The notes: generated by a model from the sequence alone, not told the origin. Positions 1-7,727 are shown, numbered from the stretch's first letter. The stretch is 16,051 bases of DNA from DAOTXN01 sp034435435 (GCA_034435435.1 DAOTXN010000184.1:1-16051); one strand, 5' to 3'. A program made the numbers and translations.

Positions 1-54
1 CGGGCTCTCACGCACCAATGCGCTACCGGTCTTGACTGTCTGCCTCCTCCCCCT

Positions 55-60
55 AGTATA
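55..60 (-). promoter_or_regulatory. possible -10 element directed off the left edge
   Basis: On the minus strand TATACT lies in the context GCGGTATACTAG and is followed by a purine-rich GGGGGAGGAGG stretch. Other promoters in this window share the GGTAtAaT-like context. No good -35 is visible 16-18 bp upstream. Whatever it would transcribe lies mostly outside the window. Positions 1-54 hold no start codon at a normal distance from the GGAGG stretch, so an RNA gene or a start further left are both possible. Confidence 0.3.
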
Positions 61-125
61 CCGCGTCTGGCCCGGCGGCGCGAGGTGTTTCTTGCTGAAA
101 GCGTTGGTCCCACGGACCTATGGGT

Positions 126-213
126 AGCTAACGATCTGCGCATCAGCCGCAGCGCGGAGCGAGGGAGCGCAGCGACCGAGCGGAGCGCTGTCGGCTGAAT
201 GCGCGGGTTGGGT
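126..213 (-). repeat. attC: attC-like integron recombination site
   Basis: Read on +, arm 138-155 (GCGCATCAGCCGCAGCGC) pairs with 185-204 as three 6-bp blocks, interrupted only by unpaired T191 and an unpaired A at 198/199. Single extrahelical bases on one arm, six pairs apart, are the hallmark of attC folding. Outside the stem are unpaired spacers (133-137 and 205-206) and R-box-like ends. GTTGGGT (207-213) fits GTTRRRY. AGCTAAC (126-132) fits RYYYAAC except at its second base. The variable terminal structure is 156-184. The 88-nt length is within the usual attC range. It begins 13 nt after the stop codon of the leftward DUF262 gene, where a cassette attC should be. The call rests on structure and position, not on a covariance search. 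Confidence 0.75.
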
Positions 214-1839
214 TGCCTGCTTTGCATTATAGCCAACCCTGTCCCAAACCGATCAGGTATTCATTCACGGCCTTTGTTAGGTCAGTTCTTCTTGCTGCGA
301 GAAACTGACGATACTTGTCAATATGCCATAGAGTCTTATCAAGCGGGACGAGCTGTGCTTGAAGACGTGCCTCTTCAATTTGATGGAGATACTCATGTGG
401 TGGCGATTTCAGAATGTGCCTATTCGCCTTCTGGGAAAGGAAGGCTATGTTTGCCAAATCGTCTATCTCTTGGCTCTCGAAACTATTCGCCTGTTTCAGC
501 ACAGCCTGTGGAAAGATATGATGAAGCTCCAATTGATGGTCAGGACCCACATTTGTGGAACTCAAAACTGTTCCCGTGAACCAATCGGTAGCCTTTCTTG
601 CTCGGAATATTACGAATATCAACGGCAGAAAAGGATGCCTCTGGTATTTGCCCTCAATCATTTCTGGTGTGATCTCAAACCTCGCTACCTCTCGCTTCAG
701 ATTTGCTATTAGATCGCCTAGCGGTGTAACACCAGTAATTGCTCGAATATCTTGGTCAAGTTTGGTCTCAGGACTCCCCGTGAATCTGCCATGGACAGTA
801 GCCTCAAAGAACCAGAATAGTAGCCCTTGTGCTTCCGCCTCGGAAAGTCTTCCCTCCCTTTGAGAAAAGAAAACTACCAAAGGTATGAGAGCATTAAGCG
901 AGGGTATCCAGTCCGAAGACTCGATGCCAGCATTATTCCTCAAGAAATTGATCACGTGGTCGACCGCTTTCTTGGTGCGTTTCCAGATGTCTTCCAGCTC
1001 AGGCTGGCTTTTCCTCCAAAGTGCCCCCAGGTATCTAAACCTACTCTGCCCTGTACCTACAGCAACAAAACACCGCATCAAGAAACGGGCTTCAAGGTTA
1101 TAGTTTGCTTGCTCATAGTCATCCAGAGCAGCCTCAAACTCTTTCACAAGTGCGCCTGGCCAATGATAGGCGAGCTGCGCCATCGCCAATTCTGCTTCCC
1201 TTAATCGAGTGCCACGTGAGTTGATGCGAATGAATGATTCTGTGACCTCTTCGTAATCATCAGTATGTATGATCATGACCGGATAGCGATACTCTTTGAT
1301 TTTCTCAAGCTGGGCCAGCCTTTGCCCGTAGGCTCTGCGCGTTTCCCTGTCAAGTCCCAGAGCATCTTCAAGATCGTCTAGAACTTCAATAGAACCTCGG
1401 GTGATGACATCCCTCACAGATACCCATAGTGGATTGGCTTTCAACTTGGCACTGTAGATTTGGAAAGATTCCTCCTCTACGTTGAAGTAAACTTCTATTT
1501 CGCCGTCGAACACTTGCTTAAGCGAAGTTAGCCTTTGCTGTCCATCCAGGATAAGATACCGGATCCGCCTTTCGCCGCTGTGTTCAAAGGAGCCATTGCG
1601 CAGTTCAGGAAGCTCTTCAGGTCTCCAAAGCAGTATGAGACCTGAAGGATATTCTCGGTACAAAGAGTCGACGAGATCTCTGGCTTGCGGTCTGTTCCAA
1701 ACGTATCCCCGTTGTATTTCTGGTAGGGCTAACTCTCCCCTGCTTAATTCCTCGAGCAGAACGCTTACAGGCTTATCAGTGCGCTCTAATTTCGCCATTG
1801 TGTGTTCTCGCTTTCAGGTTGATTTTGAAGGCAACCCAA
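132..1839 (-). mobile_element. integron gene cassette carrying a DUF262/HNH nuclease
   Basis: Predicted cassette of about 1.7 kb with one gene, a 41-nt lead before its ATG and an attC after its stop. The right boundary is the minus-strand core G|TTGGGT (1840-1834). The left boundary is G|TTAGCT (132-126). The cassette start on minus, (G)TTGGGTTGCC at 1840-1830, is the exact reverse complement of the R-double-prime side of its attC, GGCAACCCAAC on minus at 217-207. In the integrated form the actual left core (GTTAGCT) pairs poorly with R-double-prime. In a closed circle the two matching ends would form a perfect 11-bp R stem. That swap of partners is what cassette insertion produces. Confidence 0.72.
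227..1798 (-). CDS. DUF262 / HNH (DUF1524-like) nuclease, GmrSD-type IV restriction family
   Basis: 523 residues. The N-terminal DUF262 domain carries DGQQR at residues 85-89 within ILDGQQRLTSL, and the family signature FIRINSRGTRL near 189-199. A central helical region follows. The C-terminal part has an HNH-type signature: LHHIFP at 425-430 with His426-His427, then a downstream Asn-rich segment ending KANRH (457-461). Family knowledge: DUF262 proteins pair a nucleotide-hydrolysing ParB/Srx-like fold with an HNH domain, and several (GmrSD, BrxU) restrict phage DNA with modified cytosines. Whether this one does is inference. The gene is intact and visibly less GC-rich than the atp genes, consistent with acquisition. 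The ATG at 1798 has only a weak upstream purine stretch (GAGAAC). It lies inside a predicted integron cassette downstream of a leftward promoter at 1994-2022. Confidence 0.85.
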   Translation of the reverse strand: MAKLERTDKPVSVLLEELSRGELALPEIQRGYVWNRPQARDLVDSLYREYPSGLILLWRPEELPELRNGSFEHSGERRIRYLILDGQQRLTSLKQVFDGEIEVYFNVEEESFQIYSAKLKANPLWVSVRDVITRGSIEVLDDLEDALGLDRETRRAYGQRLAQLEKIKEYRYPVMIIHTDDYEEVTESFIRINSRGTRLREAELAMAQLAYHWPGALVKEFEAALDDYEQANYNLEARFLMRCFVAVGTGQSRFRYLGALWRKSQPELEDIWKRTKKAVDHVINFLRNNAGIESSDWIPSLNALIPLVVFFSQREGRLSEAEAQGLLFWFFEATVHGRFTGSPETKLDQDIRAITGVTPLGDLIANLKREVARFEITPEMIEGKYQRHPFLPLIFVIFRARKATDWFTGTVLSSTNVGPDHQLELHHIFPQAVLKQANSFESQEIDDLANIAFLSQKANRHILKSPPHEYLHQIEEARLQAQLVPLDKTLWHIDKYRQFLAARRTDLTKAVNEYLIGLGQGWL

Positions 1840-1915
1840 CTATTGAGTATACGGAATCCGCCTTTGCTCCCTGCTTCGGCGTATTAGACGGAATCCATCT
1901 AATTCCACCCGGGAG

Positions 1916-1943
1916 TTGCAATTGCGGAAAATATCCATATAAT
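1916..1943 (+). promoter_or_regulatory. possible promoter for the integrase relic
   Basis: TTGCAA (1916-1921), a 16-bp spacer and TATAAT (1938-1943) point towards the integrase relic whose ATG is about 95 bp downstream. The -10 is perfect and the -35 is four of six. It overlaps the candidate attI repeats, a typical arrangement for intI promoters. Confidence 0.4.
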
Positions 1944-1993
1944 ATCCCATCCAGGCTCTTTTACGGAATGCTCGATAGGACCTCGATGGTCGA

Positions 1994-2022
1994 ATTGTAG
2001 GGCGCAATCCGAAATCTGTCAA
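1994..2022 (-). promoter_or_regulatory. leftward sigma-A promoter, cassette promoter (Pc) candidate
   Basis: On minus, TTGACA (2022-2017), a 17-bp spacer and TACAAT (1999-1994) form a near-consensus promoter. It is placed just upstream of the integrase relic start and fires through the attI-like region into the DUF262 cassette, leaving a leader of about 190 nt. This matches the role and position of Pc in integrons. Confidence 0.7.
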
Positions 2023-2038
2023 ATGGAGAAAACAAGCC

Positions 2039-2242
2039 ATGGAACCGCCACCCAAGAAACTGCTCGACCAGGTCCGCGACGCCATCCGCCTCAAATATTA
2101 CTCCATCCGCACCGAAGGCGAGGTCCATTTACCCTATGCGCTCGAACGCAAGTATCCCAACGCCGGCCACGAGTGGATCTGGCAGAGCGCAACCGGTGGC
2201 CCACCCCCCGCTCCGTCACGATGTATTCCGGCCGATAGATAA
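2039..2242 (+). pseudogene. intI: integron integrase (IntI-type tyrosine recombinase) remnant with internal deletion
   Basis: A 67-codon frame. Its first ~25 residues (PPKKLLDQVRDAIRLKYYS then IRTE) match the start of the IntI SAM-like domain. It then jumps, at RTE|GEV, to LPYALERKYPNAG, the segment of the IntI catalytic domain around the IntI-specific insertion. I estimate about 170 codons lost in frame, including the first catalytic Arg. After EWIWQ the frame no longer resembles IntI; the next frame reads RWPTPRS, reminiscent of the DPRSG segment, so a frameshift is likely. The HxxR and Tyr motifs are missing. The original start and a GGAG 10 nt upstream survive. It is transcribed away from the cassette, as in normal integrons, so any past mobility must have used an earlier intact copy. 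The family assignment is from recognised motifs, not an alignment. Confidence 0.8.
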
Positions 2243-2383
2243 AACGACTCGCTCTTTGAAGCCTTTGGGCTTAAAGAGTCCTTTGTGTCTTACAAAACCC
2301 TGGTGTCTTGGTGTCTTGGTGGTAAATTCCTTTTTAGGGGGGCGCCCTGTCGTTCGCGTGCTTGCGTTTCAGGCAGATTCTAG
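2243..2383. other. intergenic region with hairpin and GGTGTCTT repeat
   Basis: No gene is visible here. A hairpin (2252-2278) pairs CTCTTT and AAGCC with GGCTT and AAAGAG around a TTTG loop with one bulged G. It is followed by TCCTTTGTGTC, which is only weakly U-rich, so termination is uncertain. A short direct repeat follows: GGTGTCTT twice (2302-2317) plus GGTGG. Confidence 0.5.
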
Positions 2384-2389
2384 TATAAT
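2362..2389 (+). promoter_or_regulatory. promoter of the M42 peptidase gene
   Basis: TTGCGT (2362-2367), a 16-bp spacer and a perfect TATAAT (2384-2389). Transcription would begin near 2396, giving a leader of about 38 nt that carries the GAGGAG Shine-Dalgarno. It may also feed the atp cluster, for which no separate promoter is evident. Confidence 0.6.
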
Positions 2390-2433
2390 CCTGGCGGTCT
2401 GTAGAACGACAAAACAATGCGAGGAGATGGCGC

Positions 2434-3498
2434 GTGGATACCCGAGAACAACTACTCAAAGCGTTAACCGAAGTGCACGGCGTGCCCGGATACGAACACG
2501 AGGTGCGCGCGTTGGTGCGAGATTATTTCGCCCCGCTAGGCCAGATCGAGCAAGACAAGATCGGCAGTATCTTATGCCGCCAGGGGGATGCCGGCCCCAG
2601 AGTGATGCTGGCCGGACACATGGACGAAATCGGCTTCATGGTCCAGCGCATCACCAAAGAAGGCTTTATCAAATTCCTGCCTTTGGGCGGCTGGTGGGAC
2701 CAGGTGTTGCTAGGACACAAAGTCATCCTCAAGACGCACACAGGCGACGTGATAGGGGTCATCGGGGCCAAGCCGCCCCACCTGCTGGCCGACGACGAGC
2801 GCAAAAAGCTCGTCGAAAAGAAAGACATGTACATTGACATCGGCGCCACCTCGCAGGAAGAGGTAGAAGCGGCCGGAGTGCGCCTGGGCGACCCCGTCGT
2901 GCCCGATTCCCATTTTGCAGTGTTGGCCGGGGGCAAGACCTATCTGTCCAAGGCTTTTGACAACCGCGTAGGGGTAGCCTTGTCCATCGAGGTACTCCAG
3001 CACTTTGCCCACAACCCCCACCCCAACCTGCTTTACGCCGCCGCGACGGTGCAAGAAGAGGTCGGGCTGCGCGGCGCGCGCACCAGCGCCGAAGTGGTCA
3101 ACCCCGACGTAGCCCTCATCCTCGAAGTGGACATCGCCGGCGACGTGCCGGGCATCAAAGAAGACGAATCGGCCATCAAGCTGGGCGGCGGACCCTCGCT
3201 GCTCCTGTACGACCGCGCTATGATCCCCAATCTGCGCCTGCGCGACCTGGTCATCCAGACCGCCGGGGAACTGGGCATCAAGCTGCAATTCTCGACCATG
3301 TTGGGCGGCGCGACCGACGGCGGAGCCATTCACCTGCACAAGACCGGCGTACCCACGGTGGTCATCGGCGTGGCTACCCGCCACATCCACAGTCACAATG
3401 CCATTCTGCACCGCGCCGACTACGACCAGGCCCTGCAATTGCTCATCGGCGTCATCGCCAAACTCGACGCCGCTGCCGTGGCCGGGCTGACCGCCTGA
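2434..3498 (+). CDS. M42 family metallopeptidase (glutamyl aminopeptidase / CelM-like)
   Basis: 354 residues, a normal length for M42 di-zinc aminopeptidases, which form cytoplasmic tetrahedral dodecamers that trim peptides left by larger proteases. Metal-site residues are visible in order: His62 and Asp64 in GHMDEIGF, Asp176 in KAFDNRVG, the catalytic Glu208-Glu209 pair in VQEEVG, Asp233 in LEVDIAGD, and His319 in RHIHSH. The GTG start is chosen because GAGGAG (2421-2426) sits 7 nt upstream; the nearby ATG at 2427 is in another frame. Substrate preference cannot be read from the sequence. It lies 72 bp upstream of atpA in the same direction, but a link to ATP synthesis is not implied. The deblocking aminopeptidase and endoglucanase M labels are used interchangeably for this family. 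Confidence 0.93.
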   Translation: MDTREQLLKALTEVHGVPGYEHEVRALVRDYFAPLGQIEQDKIGSILCRQGDAGPRVMLAGHMDEIGFMVQRITKEGFIKFLPLGGWWDQVLLGHKVILKTHTGDVIGVIGAKPPHLLADDERKKLVEKKDMYIDIGATSQEEVEAAGVRLGDPVVPDSHFAVLAGGKTYLSKAFDNRVGVALSIEVLQHFAHNPHPNLLYAAATVQEEVGLRGARTSAEVVNPDVALILEVDIAGDVPGIKEDESAIKLGGGPSLLLYDRAMIPNLRLRDLVIQTAGELGIKLQFSTMLGGATDGGAIHLHKTGVPTVVIGVATRHIHSHNAILHRADYDQALQLLIGVIAKLDAAAVAGLTA

Positions 3499-3506
3499 CA
3501 TCTCAC

Positions 3507-3562
3507 ATTCACGTTTCACGTTTCACGTTTCACGCATCACGTTTCACGCATCACGTTTCAGG
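3507..3562 (+). repeat. heptamer tandem repeat (TTTCACG) leading into the atpA RBS
   Basis: Eight consecutive heptads: ATTCACG, TTTCACG three times, CATCACG, TTTCACG, CATCACG, then TTTCAGG. The last unit flows into the Shine-Dalgarno AGGAGG (3560-3565), 5 nt before the atpA ATG. A related five-unit array precedes atpD. Confidence 0.9.
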
Positions 3563-3570
3563 AGGATGGA

Positions 3571-5262
<1,692 letters not shown>

Positions 5263-5270
5263 AACACAAA

Positions 5271-5300
5271 GGACACGAACGGGGACGAATCACACGAAAC
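5271..5300 (+). repeat. degenerate decamer repeat before atpG
   Basis: Three imperfect 10-nt units (GGACACGAAC, GGGGACGAAT, CACACGAAAC) fill the short gap between atpA and the GGAG that serves atpG. They are A/C/G-rich simple sequence, different from the TTTCACG heptamers. Confidence 0.5.
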
Positions 5301-5311
5301 GGAGCTAACCT

Positions 5312-6226
5312 ATGGCAACGGCGCGAGAGATTCGGCGGCGCATCCACAGCGTCAAAAACATCGCCCAGGTGACCCGGGCCCTGGAAGCCGTGTCGGCCTC
5401 CAGGGTGCGACGGGCCCAGGCTCAAGTGCTGGCTACCCGCCCTTATGCCGAAAAGGCCTGGCAGTTGTTGAACCATCTGGCTCACCAGGCCGGGACCAGT
5501 TCTGATGCACACCCCTTGTTAACCCGTCGCCCCAGCGTTAAAAAAGTCGCCGTCGTGCTGTTGACCAGCGACCGCGGGCTATGCGGCGCATTCAACTATA
5601 ACATGGTGCGTACAGCGATGGACTTTATCCAGGCGCGCGGCAAGCCGGTCACGTTGATCACGGTAGGCCGCAAAGGGCGCGACCTGATGTGGCGAACAGG
5701 CCACACCATCGTGGCCGAGTTTTCCAAGCTTCCGGCCACCCCCACGGTGCTCGACATTTCTCCCATCGCCCGCACGGCCATCGACGACTTTTTGTCCGGC
5801 GCAGTAGACGAAGTGTATCTGGCCTATTCCGACTTTATCAACACGTTGAAGCAAAAGCCGGCCGTCAAACGCCTGCTCCCCATCCGGCCCGCAGAACTGG
5901 AAACACAGGCGATGGCCGAATACGTTCAAGAGATCGCAGTCGAGACGGTCGTAGATTACATCTACGAACCTTCTCCTCAAGCAATCTTGGATCAAGTATT
6001 GCCCAGCTTTACCGAGCTACAGGTCTACCAGGCAGTATTGGAATCGCTGGCCAGCGAGCACTCGGCGCGTATGGTCGCCATGCGCAACGCCACCGAAAGC
6101 GCCGAAGAACTGGTGGGCGATTTGACGATTACCTACAACAAGGCCCGCCAGCAGGCCATTACCAGCGAGATTTTGGACATCGCTGGCGGCGCGGAAGCGT
6201 TGGTCAAGGCCATGAAAGGTGTGTAA
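5312..6226 (+). CDS. atpG: F1 ATP synthase subunit gamma
   Basis: 304 residues, close to the usual 285-300. Gamma is the central shaft that rotates inside the alpha3beta3 ring. The N-terminal helix starts MATAREIRRRIHSVKNIAQV followed by TRALEAVSASRVRRA. The Rossmann-like globular part contains LTSDRGLCGAFNYN (residues 89-102). The C-terminal helix contains MRNATESAEELVGDLTITYN (254-273) and RQQAITSEILDI. These are the two coiled-coil ends that form the rotor. GGAG (5301-5304) lies 7 nt upstream of the ATG. The gene follows atpA after 49 nt, consistent with one transcript. Confidence 0.97.
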   Translation: MATAREIRRRIHSVKNIAQVTRALEAVSASRVRRAQAQVLATRPYAEKAWQLLNHLAHQAGTSSDAHPLLTRRPSVKKVAVVLLTSDRGLCGAFNYNMVRTAMDFIQARGKPVTLITVGRKGRDLMWRTGHTIVAEFSKLPATPTVLDISPIARTAIDDFLSGAVDEVYLAYSDFINTLKQKPAVKRLLPIRPAELETQAMAEYVQEIAVETVVDYIYEPSPQAILDQVLPSFTELQVYQAVLESLASEHSARMVAMRNATESAEELVGDLTITYNKARQQAITSEILDIAGGAEALVKAMKGV

Positions 6227-6295
6227 GACACAATAGCGTGTCTTGAGCAGCGGTCGCTGCGCATAAAGCGGCCAAATAAAAAAAAGGAGCTCGAA
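6227..6295 (+). other. spacer with two small hairpins and an A-run before the first lipoprotein gene
   Basis: GACAC (6227-6231) pairs with GTGTC (6238-6242), and GCAGC (6247-6251) pairs with GCTGC (6256-6260). There is no U-run after either, so read-through is expected. An eight-A tract (6278-6285) runs into AAGGAG (6284-6289), 6 nt before the ATG. Confidence 0.45.
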
Positions 6296-6751
6296 ATGAA
6301 GACTCGATGGATTTTGTTAACCGTTATCGTTTTGTCGCTGATTTTGGCCGCTTGTGGCGGCGGCGGCGGCGGCAGCGACGACCCAACCAAGCCAGTAAAG
6401 ACCTTTTTCGACGGTTTTGTCAAAATGGACGCCGAAAAGGCCGCCAGCGCGGTGTGCAAGCAGTACCGCGATGAGTTCAAGACCGGCCTGGAAGGGGTCT
6501 TTGAGCTGCTCAAGTCCATGGACAAAGATGCCAAAATCGAAATCACCGGCATGAAGCTGGAAGTCAAGGACAAGACGGAGACAGAGGCCACCATCACCGC
6601 CACAGCCGGCACGCTCAAGATGACCATGATGGGGCAGGAAGATGTCACGGACCTGGCCGACGAGTCGGCCAGCGAACCCCTCAAGGTCATCAAGGAAGGC
6701 GATAGTTGGGTCATCTGCGACGACAGCTTTTTGGAAGGTTTCTCTCAATAA
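6296..6751 (+). CDS. small lipoprotein A, tandem paralogue, DUF4878/NTF2-like
   Basis: 151 residues with a short signal peptide ending in the lipobox LAAC, so Cys20 would be lipidated and the protein exported and membrane-anchored. A Gly6 linker and SDD follow. The mature domain begins with PVKTFFDGFVKMDAEKAASAVC and ends with EGDSWVICDD. The layout of one or two helices and then alternating strands resembles small NTF2-like lipoproteins of the DUF4878 kind; that assignment is tentative. Cys54 and Cys141 are conserved in the two following genes. A strong AAGGAG precedes the ATG. It sits between atpG and atpD on the same strand. Function unknown. Confidence 0.82.
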   Translation: MKTRWILLTVIVLSLILAACGGGGGGSDDPTKPVKTFFDGFVKMDAEKAASAVCKQYRDEFKTGLEGVFELLKSMDKDAKIEITGMKLEVKDKTETEATITATAGTLKMTMMGQEDVTDLADESASEPLKVIKEGDSWVICDDSFLEGFSQ

Positions 6752-6763
6752 ACGTTTTTCAAG

Positions 6764-7150
6764 ATGAAATGGCGTTTCTTGCTTTGCTTGGCTGTTGCAG
6801 GAATCTCTCTGTCGGCCTGCAAGAGTGAAAAACGCCCTGTGGAGGTGGTGCGCTCTTTTATGGCTGCCCTGGAGCAATTTGACGCCGCTGCCGCCGAAAA
6901 GCTGGTGTGCCAGGCGCAGCGCGCCCAAGTGCGAGCAAGCCTGGAGCCATTTGGAGACGCCACCCAGTTCGATCTGACGTTTGACGAGCTAGACATCCAA
7001 GAGCTGAGCAACGACGGCGAGCGGGCGGTTGTGCAAGTTGGCGGCGCACTGACCATCGTGTTTTTGGGTCAGCAGGAAACTCAACCGATCAACGAAACCC
7101 ATATCGTCATCAAAGAAAGCGGTCACTGGGTAATTTGTAACCCAAATTAA
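6764..7150 (+). CDS. small lipoprotein B, tandem paralogue, DUF4878/NTF2-like
   Basis: 128 residues, the shortest of the trio. The signal peptide ends in LSAC, with Cys19 the predicted lipidation site, and the poly-Gly linker is absent (CKSEKRP). The mature part repeats the family pattern: PVEVVRSFMAALEQFDAAAAEKLVC near residues 25-49, a mid-domain with LGQQETQ, and a C-terminal HWVICNPN. Cys49 and Cys125 align with the cysteines of the flanking paralogues. Only 12 nt separate it from the previous stop and no clear Shine-Dalgarno is present, so translation is probably coupled to lipoprotein A. Confidence 0.8.
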   Translation: MKWRFLLCLAVAGISLSACKSEKRPVEVVRSFMAALEQFDAAAAEKLVCQAQRAQVRASLEPFGDATQFDLTFDELDIQELSNDGERAVVQVGGALTIVFLGQQETQPINETHIVIKESGHWVICNPN

Positions 7151-7163
7151 GAAAGGATAAAAA

Positions 7164-7727
7164 GTGAACAGCAAGAAACTCTTATTCGTCGGTGTGTTAA
7201 TGGCCCTCCTCCTCGCCGCGTGTGGGGGCGGGGGAGGCAGCAGTGGCGATGATCCGGTCGCCACGGTAAAAGACTTTGCCAAAGCGATGGAAAAGCTCGA
7301 CATCGAAGCGGCGCAAAAACTCGTCTGCGAGCAATACAAGAGCGAATACGACATCACGTCAGCCTTTGGCGAGATGGAAGCGGCCGGAATAGACCCGGAT
7401 GAGCTAATGGGCGCCTTCAAGGTCAACATGAAGGATATGAAGTACGAGCAAAAGAGCAAGGAAGGCGACAACGCCGTCGTCCACATGGCAGGCAGTATCT
7501 CGCTGGGTTTTGACGAGGGCAAGCTCAAGTCGGTCCTCAAGAAAGCCATGGAGGCCGCCGGCCAGTCGCTCTCTGACGACGAGCTGGACATGGCCATGGG
7601 CTTTTTCACCTCTATGGCCGGCCAAGAGCAAGACTTTGAAAGTGACGTCAAACTGGTCAAAGAAGACGGCAAGTGGGTCATCTGTGACGAGATGAACCTG
7701 ATGGACGAAATCGACCTCGGCTTCTAA
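7164..7727 (+). CDS. small lipoprotein C, tandem paralogue, DUF4878/NTF2-like
   Basis: 187 residues, with a GTG start and AAAGGA (7152-7157) 6 nt upstream. The lipobox is LAAC with Cys20, then a Gly5-Ser2 linker and GDD. The mature domain has PVATVKDFAKAMEKLDIEAA then QKLVCEQY, and near the end EDGKWVICDE, followed by an acidic tail. It is longer than A and B because of a Met/Lys-rich helical stretch with LKSVLKKAMEAAGQSLSDDE (residues 121-140). Cys55 and Cys174 match the paralogues. It is the last gene before atpD. Function unknown; the tandem arrangement points to duplication within the operon. Confidence 0.82.
   Translation: MNSKKLLFVGVLMALLLAACGGGGGSSGDDPVATVKDFAKAMEKLDIEAAQKLVCEQYKSEYDITSAFGEMEAAGIDPDELMGAFKVNMKDMKYEQKSKEGDNAVVHMAGSISLGFDEGKLKSVLKKAMEAAGQSLSDDELDMAMGFFTSMAGQEQDFESDVKLVKEDGKWVICDEMNLMDEIDLGF

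Larger units (their letters stand above)
1840..2038. promoter_or_regulatory. attI: attI-like region between relic intI and the cassette
   Basis: About 200 bp without a convincing gene, between the 5-prime end of the integrase relic and the start of the cassette, which is where an integron keeps attI. It has no attC-type hairpin, as expected for attI. The core G|TTGGGT is at its left edge on minus. It contains three direct copies on + of ACGGAATCC or a one-base variant (1851-1859, 1888-1896, 1963-1971). It also contains a 19-bp near-palindrome TTAGAcGGAaTCCaTCTAA (1884-1902). attI sites commonly carry extra integrase-binding direct repeats; equating these repeats with such sites is inference. 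Confidence 0.5.

Noticed and set aside
1..53. Truncated tRNA on the minus strand (GGTAGCGCA-TTGGT resembles a tRNA-Pro segment)
   Set aside because: The acceptor, D and anticodon stems cannot be paired properly; the resemblance is limited to a few bases.
1840..2094. 84-codon open frame on the minus strand
   Set aside because: It spans the attI-like region, the outward promoter and the start of the integrase relic on the other strand. It has no recognisable domain or SD.
2136..2837. Long + frame overlapping the M42 gene
   Set aside because: Arg/Pro-rich shadow translation in another frame of a GC-rich gene; the M42 frame has all catalytic residues.
2710..3519. 269-codon minus frame antisense to the M42 gene
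   Set aside because: Gly/Val/Asp-rich antisense shadow with no motifs, opposite a clearly real gene.
3507..3562. CRISPR-like array
   Set aside because: 7-nt units with no spacers; it is a simple tandem repeat.
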